Program-made: the position numbers and the translations under genes | Source of the DNA: CAZFAP01 sp964516325 | GTDB lineage: Bacteria > Auribacterota > JABMQX01 | DNA length: 18,836 nucleotides | Direction of reading: 5' to 3' | Assembly: GCA_964516325.1 (NCBI GenBank) | Contig: CAZFAP010000093.1 | Location: 1-18,836, forward strand | The notes under the pieces: model-generated | Databases searched by the model: none | Told to the model about the DNA's origin: nothing | Seen by the model: the letters and a program-made list of their open reading frames with translations, nothing else | Shown here: one piece after another, positions 15,601 through 18,836 of the stretch | Layout: each line of letters starts with the position of its first letter | Position numbering within the stretch: position 1 is the stretch's first letter

Positions 15601-15825
15601 CTATTCCAGGGGGAGGGTTCGCTGGTAGGTTCGGTTGTCCGTTCGGGCCTTGGGCGCCTTCTTGAAGCTCATATTCGGTTGGTTGGGGTGTGGGTAGTCT
15701 ATGCCTCTCCCATCAAGCAGTTCTTGGATTGTGCGCAACTGGAGACGGGCGTATTTTCTGCCCCAGCCGAGAGGGTCGTAGAAGCCGGCCGCTGCGGCTT
15801 CACCGCGCGTCGGCGATGGTGGAAT
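15601..15825 (-). pseudogene. C-terminal remnant of a probable site-specific DNA methyltransferase
   Basis: About 74 codons ending in TAG with strongly coding-like third positions. The text EAAAAGFYDPLGWGRKYAR, then LQLRTIQELLDGRGIDYPH, MSFKKAPKA and terminal LPLE resembles the conserved tail of large site-specific DNA (adenine) methyltransferases (pattern AAAGFY, P/R-x-Q-I-L-T-I-x-E-L-L, G-K-x-I-D-Y-P, TFKKAP). No catalytic motif survives and there is no Shine-Dalgarno or start upstream, so this is a truncated relic. The family call is from memory of the pattern and is moderately sure. Flanking DNA (15410-15600 and 15826-15978) shows no gene; CCAAGG/CCTTGG arms near 15437-15456 may be the old gene's terminator stem. 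Confidence 0.5.
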
Positions 15826-16056
15826 TGTGTTGGACCTCCCCGGCCACTGGGAGGATACGGGATCCCCCATGGCCCAATCGCCGCGCTGCAACCCCCCTTT
15901 CGCGTGCCCAGGACAATGCTGACCTGGCCGAACTCCGGCCGGACAACTCTCCCGGCTCTTCTCCTGTTACGTGGCTGCCTACGTTTTCTTCTCCCCTTCC
16001 TTGCCTCCAGTTTTCGCCTCTTCTTCCGCTTTTCGTTCGGCTGCCTTTCCTCCGAA

Positions 16057-16410
16057 CTAAAAGCCGGTCACCGCCGCAAGGAGGCCTCCGAGCATGCTCA
16101 GGACGTTGTTCAGGATTTGGGGGGCGCCGCCATTGACCAAAACATGAAAAACGGCTACCCCCAGAATCACCACGACCGTCAGCGCCATCGTGGCTCTTGC
16201 GAGGCCCGGTATGCCGGGCGGCGGCTTGCCGCTGGCTTTGACAAGTTCCTGCAAGTCTCCCGGCTGAAATTTGTCGGTCGCTGCCTTCTCGATCAGCATC
16301 TCTACCAGCTTTCTCATCTTGCTCTGAGAGCGATATGCCAGACAGATATCGAGGATGATCGGAAAGCTCGCAACCAGCGCCACCAGGATCACATAGATTA
16401 CGATTGCCAT
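16057..16410 (-). CDS. Small membrane protein with an in-frame amber codon before a charged tail
   Basis: 117 aa from an ATG with an excellent AGGAGGTGA Shine-Dalgarno. It has a membrane helix at residues 3-24, a cytoplasmic-looking loop rich in Lys and Glu (28-62, including MRKLVEMLIEKAATDKFQPGDL), a second helix at about 72-92 and a hydrophobic C-terminus (100-117) that may be a third. I recognise no family. After the TAG at 16057-16059 the same frame continues for 25 codons (16056-15982), beginning FGGKAAERKAEEEAK and ending GEKKT before a second TAG at 15979. That is the composition of a normal charged tail. The gene may therefore have been 143 codons long with a recent nonsense change, or the amber may be read through. 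It follows the two membrane-protein genes upstream by 255 bp. Confidence 0.8.
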   Translation of the reverse strand: MAIVIYVILVALVASFPIILDICLAYRSQSKMRKLVEMLIEKAATDKFQPGDLQELVKASGKPPPGIPGLARATMALTVVVILGVAVFHVLVNGGAPQILNNVLSMLGGLLAAVTGF

Positions 16411-16665
16411 CTTGTCACCTCCTCCTGACTCATCATGTGTTCGCAGACCCAGCCCCGCTCGTCCCCGCGCTTGAGTGCTCTATCACCGCTGCCGCGATGG
16501 GCTGCGGCTTTGCCGGAGGCCAATGAGGTCGGTTTCACTATCCACGCGAAGTCGCACAGGACTGTCGCTGCCCGAGGGCGCGCAAGCCGCAACAGCCTGG
16601 GTCCGGCGACTCCCGGAACACGGTGCAAACCTCCGGCGAAGTGACGAACCGAGCGTCATGCGTTG

Positions 16666-17526
16666 TTAAGGGCCTTCCTCGTATGCGACTGTTCCGTAGC
16701 CAAGGAGGCGCGGGCCAAATTCAAGTTCGAGCGCGACGATCCCCAACGGCGTCATCCCTACACAGAACGGGCGGCCGTCTAAGTCCCTGAAGTAAAACAT
16801 CGTATAGCCCTTGTCATAGAAAACCACATCACCCACCTCGGGGGTCTCGGTTTTTGGCAGCACTTCCCGCAAACGCTCTCCGTCTGACGAACCAACCCCA
16901 GGTATTCGCTCCTCCGCCAGCACGTATGCCGCAAAGCTCGATGAATTGAATCCCTCTTTGGGAGAGCGGCCGTCCGGTTTCCATCCGACCCTATCGGCTC
17001 TCATTCGACGAATACGAGACAAAAGCCTGAACTGCTTCGGATGCCCCAGGCGCAGAACGAATGAATCGCCCCAGCCAATTTGGGATACGCGGCTTGCAGA
17101 GTTCTCGGACTTGAAGAGCGGTCGTTCCTCAACCACATGCTCAGCAAGACTCAAAAGGGTTTGCTTTTCCTCCAACTCGTCTTCCAGACCTGCCGCGTAC
17201 ACCTGAACACCGGCGATCGCGAGCTGTGCCTCGGCCTCTGCATAGGACATGGCCGACTTCACCTTCTTCTCGGACGAGGCCCGCTCTCTGAGCAGCGCGT
17301 CAGCGAGCGCCTCGCCTGCTCGCTTGCGTTCTTGCCGCTGTGTTTGGAGGACCTTGGCGTCGCTTCGACGTCTCGCTAATCTTATCGCGTGGATGCTTGT
17401 CCACACCAGCGCCCCGCATAGAAGCATCGGCACCAATGCGTAGACAAGAGTCTTCCTGCGCGCCAGCCGCTCGCGATGCTGAAGTCGCTGCGGAAGCGAG
17501 CGAAACTGCTCTTCCCACTCATCCAT
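16666..17526 (-). CDS. Membrane-anchored coiled-coil protein with an inactive NlpC/P60-like domain
   Basis: 286 aa. A short cytoplasmic N-terminus is followed by one membrane helix (27-46), then a charged coiled coil (about 50-135) and a C-terminal domain (about 178-275) with the outline of an NlpC/P60 papain-like peptidase. FNSSSFAAYVL at 193-203 aligns with the F-D-C-S-G-F active-site block, GDVVFYDKG at 232-240 with G-D-L-V-F-F, and GYTMFYFRD at 240-248 with G-H-V-G-I-Y-L-G. The catalytic Cys is Ser195 and the His is Tyr241, so hydrolase activity should be lost. It could bind peptidoglycan or a peptide without cutting. The fold call rests on motif spacing only. The gene starts 7 bases after the stop of the upstream 2-helix membrane protein, forming an operon. 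Confidence 0.8.
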   Translation of the reverse strand: MDEWEEQFRSLPQRLQHRERLARRKTLVYALVPMLLCGALVWTSIHAIRLARRRSDAKVLQTQRQERKRAGEALADALLRERASSEKKVKSAMSYAEAEAQLAIAGVQVYAAGLEDELEEKQTLLSLAEHVVEERPLFKSENSASRVSQIGWGDSFVLRLGHPKQFRLLSRIRRMRADRVGWKPDGRSPKEGFNSSSFAAYVLAEERIPGVGSSDGERLREVLPKTETPEVGDVVFYDKGYTMFYFRDLDGRPFCVGMTPLGIVALELEFGPRLLGYGTVAYEEGP

Positions 17527-17533
17527 GGTTCGA

Positions 17534-17905
17534 TTACCCCAGGGCTATCTTCTCGAGGAGCTTGCGGAGGAGCTCCTGGAGGTACGTTCGCTGCGTTTGA
17601 TCTATGCTTTGGTCCTCATCCAGCCTACGCGCGCCCTCCCTCACTACCCTCAGGCCGGTAAGCCTTTCGCTACGGCTCAGGATCGAACCTAACGGGAACA
17701 CGCTGAGCGAGGAAACAAACGCGCCGCCGACGCCTAAGACTGTGCCTGACAACTGCTCGATAACCTTGGGATGCTTCAGCATGACTCCCGCGCAGATTAT
17801 GACAGGCCCGAGCGCAAAGACGCCTAAGGCGAAAACCAAGTGCCACCTTATGGCGCGGCGCTGGCAATCTATGACCTGGTCAACAAACGCTGCGTCTGGA
17901 TACAT
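17534..17905 (-). CDS. Two-helix membrane protein, first gene of the membrane-protein module
   Basis: 123 aa from ATG 17905 (GGGG six bases upstream; a TTG at 17917 would add four residues). It has a short N-terminal helix with charged residues (VDQVIDCQRRAIRWH) and two hydrophobic helices at about 22-43 and 54-76 separated by a short polar turn. A cytoplasmic-looking amphipathic tail follows (LDEDQSIDQTQRTYLQELLRKLLEKI). The layout (amphipathic helix, two membrane helices, basic helix) resembles 2-TM modules such as the TRADD-N-associated membrane domain found in conflict systems. The resemblance is at the level of layout, not confirmed motifs. It is followed after 7 bases by the NlpC/P60-like gene. 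No effector domain is fused. Confidence 0.75.
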   Translation of the reverse strand: MYPDAAFVDQVIDCQRRAIRWHLVFALGVFALGPVIICAGVMLKHPKVIEQLSGTVLGVGGAFVSSLSVFPLGSILSRSERLTGLRVVREGARRLDEDQSIDQTQRTYLQELLRKLLEKIALG

Positions 17906-18482
17906 CTCAGACCCCAATGAGCTTCACTGTTGCTTGAAGCCAATCCATCCTTTGTGACCTCGCCTCCGACGAGGATTAGACCTTCCTCACGAGCCTGCGT
18001 GCGTCGGCCATAGCACCGGCCCTCGTCCGCCGTCGCGGGTGCGCCGCCCTTTCTTCCGCGTTCAACCCTCCACAACGGTAAGTCAGGTCACATACGCAGG
18101 GGTTCCCGCCCAGTCCCCGCAATGAATCGGTCTCCTCACCTCCCTGTGGGGGGTCTTAAGCCCCCTGGGGTGCGGCTCGCCGAGTGTCTCGAGGTCCCTG
18201 GCACGCGGGAACATGTTCCCGCAGATGGTGGCGGCCATTTCAGGACACGCCAGGCATTGTGTTTGTTGATGGGGCAGGTGTGGTGCGTCGCGCAATCCCA
18301 TACAGACCGCCGCACGACGCGGAGGTTCAACACAGGAAGAATCACGAGAGGCGTGTTCTGGCCCAATCAAAGTGCCCCCGGCGCTCATAGCATCTATTCC
18401 CCGCCGATGGTTCACAAATGGTTTTCCCTTTTTGGATAAGCCAAGCTACCCCTCACAACCGACCTTGTCAAGCTGTTTCTGA
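17906..18482. other. 577-bp stretch upstream of the membrane-protein module, no confident gene
   Basis: A minus-strand frame from about 18415 to 18083 (110 codons, with scattered Cys such as CLACPEMAATICG) has no recognisable domain and is doubted. Near the module start there is a 13-codon frame (ATG 17951 to TGA 17910) preceded by AAAGG, possibly a leader peptide. A perfect -35 TTGACA (minus strand, 18471-18466) has only a poor -10 (TAGCTT, 18448-18443) after 17 bases. A GGGGG/CCCCC hairpin sits at 18149-18165 and an 18-bp palindrome at 18205-18222. Confidence 0.4.
18205..18222. promoter_or_regulatory. Perfect 18-bp palindrome GCGGGAACATGTTCCCGC
   Basis: The two 9-base halves are exactly complementary with no spacer, so it suits binding by a dimeric regulator better than an RNA hairpin, which would need a loop. 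It lies about 300 bases upstream of the membrane-protein module. The protein that would bind it is unknown. Confidence 0.4.
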
Positions 18483-18656
18483 GAAAAACAGTATCCCCTC
18501 AGTTACGGGCGGACAACCCCACAATAGTCCGACCCGCCGGGGCGAGTCAGCCCTCCCTTGTTTCTCATCTGCGTTCATCTGCGGTTTCATCTCTCCTGCC
18601 GACGGTGCCCCAGCGCGGGGGATCCCCCGCCTATAACTGAGGCGTTACGAAAAACA
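18483..18656. repeat. 8-bp target-site duplication GAAAAACA flanking MITE 2
   Basis: GAAAAACA is present at 18483-18490 and 18649-18656, exactly abutting the 158-bp element. The right-hand copy also directly abuts the end of the insertion sequence at 18657. Confidence 0.85.
18491..18648. mobile_element. 158-bp miniature inverted-repeat transposable element (MITE 2)
   Basis: The left end GTATCCCCTCAGTTACGG is identical over 18 bases to the left end of the element at 8012 and to the insertion-sequence end at 18657. The right end read inward is GTAACGCCTCAGTTATAGG, agreeing with the left end at about 18 of 22 positions. A perfect 8-bp duplication (GAAAAACA) flanks it. No gene fits inside. The interior contains a direct repeat CATCTGCGTTCATCTGCGG (18568-18586), a motif that also recurs in intergenic DNA of other bacteria, and a CGCGGGGGATCCCCCG inverted repeat near the right end. 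Confidence 0.85.
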
Positions 18657-18836
18657 GTATCCCCTCAGTTACGGGCGGGTTGGGACGGGTCTTGTTGGAA
18701 GAGGAGGTCGTAGGGATCCAGGTTGGGATTTTGGGCGAGGCGGTCGAGGGCGGTTTTGAAGCGGGTTTGGAAATCACTAAAGCGTTGCTTGAGCGTGAGT
18801 AACACGCTCATGAGGATTTCGCGGGTTCGGGCGCCA
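18657..18836. mobile_element. End of an insertion sequence, probably IS66-like (continues beyond the window)
   Basis: The terminal inverted repeat GTATCCCCTCAGTTACGG starts at 18657 and runs straight into the last codons of a transposase-like gene, whose TGA stop lies inside the repeat. This end is the same as those of the two MITEs, so this is the likely autonomous parent. GTA-starting ends plus 8-bp duplications point to IS66. The far end is outside the window. Confidence 0.65.
18665..18836 (-). CDS. Transposase C-terminus (probable IS66-type), partial
   Basis: About 56 codons of a protein's C-terminal end, entering from the right edge. The visible text includes ARTREILMSVLLTLKQR, then RFKTALDRLAQNPNLDPYDLLF and a final QPARN before TGA. 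The pattern (a helix with SVLLTLKQR followed by a short domain near LDPYDLL) resembles the tails of IS66-type transposases in Planctomycetes/Verrucomicrobia-like genomes, but the DDE residues are outside the window, so the family is inferred mainly from the element's ends. The stop codon is embedded in the terminal inverted repeat, common in compact insertion sequences. Confidence 0.6.
   Translation of the reverse strand, partial: GARTREILMSVLLTLKQRFSDFQTRFKTALDRLAQNPNLDPYDLLFQQDPSQPARN

Noticed and set aside
15830..15862. GGATACGGGATCCCCC segment resembling a further copy of the terminal inverted repeat
   Set aside because: Only about 14-15 of 22 bases match the GTATCCCCTCAGTTACGG end, the conserved TCAGTTA core is broken, and no partner end or 8-bp duplication was found.
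16398..16628. 76-codon minus-strand frame just upstream of the small membrane protein
   Set aside because: It overlaps that gene's strong Shine-Dalgarno and start in another frame, and its Arg/Ala-rich text shows no domain or initiation signal.
18083..18415. 110-codon Cys-containing minus-strand frame
   Set aside because: Cysteines do not form a regular zinc-finger or iron-sulfur pattern, the other frames look equally plausible, and there is no Shine-Dalgarno.

Overview
The window looks like a chromosomal stretch from a GC-rich, Gram-negative-type bacterium, probably of the PVC/Verrucomicrobia-like assemblage. That placement is an inference. It rests on an exosortase fused to an EpsI domain, a giant secreted lamin-tail/CotH protein with a verrucomicrobial-style C-terminus, and IS-derived intergenic elements. 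No rRNA, tRNA or CRISPR array was seen.

Positions 1-5412, all minus strand, hold an exopolysaccharide / surface-glycan cluster of the kind found beside exosortases. In transcription order it encodes a small MerR-type DNA-binding protein, a FemAB/BcsL-like acyltransferase, a radical SAM/SPASM protein, a GNAT acetyltransferase, a doubtful 76-aa frame, a PaaK/CapK-like adenylate-forming enzyme, and the start of a family 2 glycosyltransferase that runs off the edge. Junctions from the acyltransferase to the acetyltransferase overlap by a few bases. Upstream of the MerR-type gene lies a complex control region (5413-6152) with a near-ideal sigma-54 promoter, a possible enhancer palindrome, a sigma-70 promoter and a hairpin-rich stretch that could be a leader or small RNA.

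Positions 6153-7778 (minus) encode the exosortase-EpsI fusion, with Cys, Arg and His catalytic residues intact. Its upstream region is shared with a divergent plus-strand pair (8487-10579) of paralogous membrane proteins with HD-GYP-like domains. One has a complete set of HD metal ligands and the other has lost most of them. A 345-bp miniature transposable element with perfect 8-bp target duplications sits between the two divergent promoters.

Positions 10795-15189 (minus) encode a 1464-aa secreted protein (two lamin-tail domains, CotH-kinase-like domain, fibronectin/Ig-like domains, Asp-rich calcium-binding repeat). It has a sigma-70 promoter and a terminator-like hairpin in its leader. Positions 15601-15825 hold what looks like the C-terminal remnant of a DNA methyltransferase.

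Positions 15979-17905 (minus) form a poorly recognised module of three small membrane proteins: a two-helix protein, a coiled-coil protein carrying a catalytically dead NlpC/P60-like domain, and a two- or three-helix protein. The last has an in-frame amber codon followed by 25 more coding-like codons. The right edge (18483-18836) carries a second miniature element and the end of its probable parent insertion sequence, side by side and separated by the same 8-bp repeat.

The most unusual items are the TIR/TSD-defined element family, the three-membrane-protein module with the dead peptidase and amber extension, and the sigma-54 control region of the exosortase-linked cluster.
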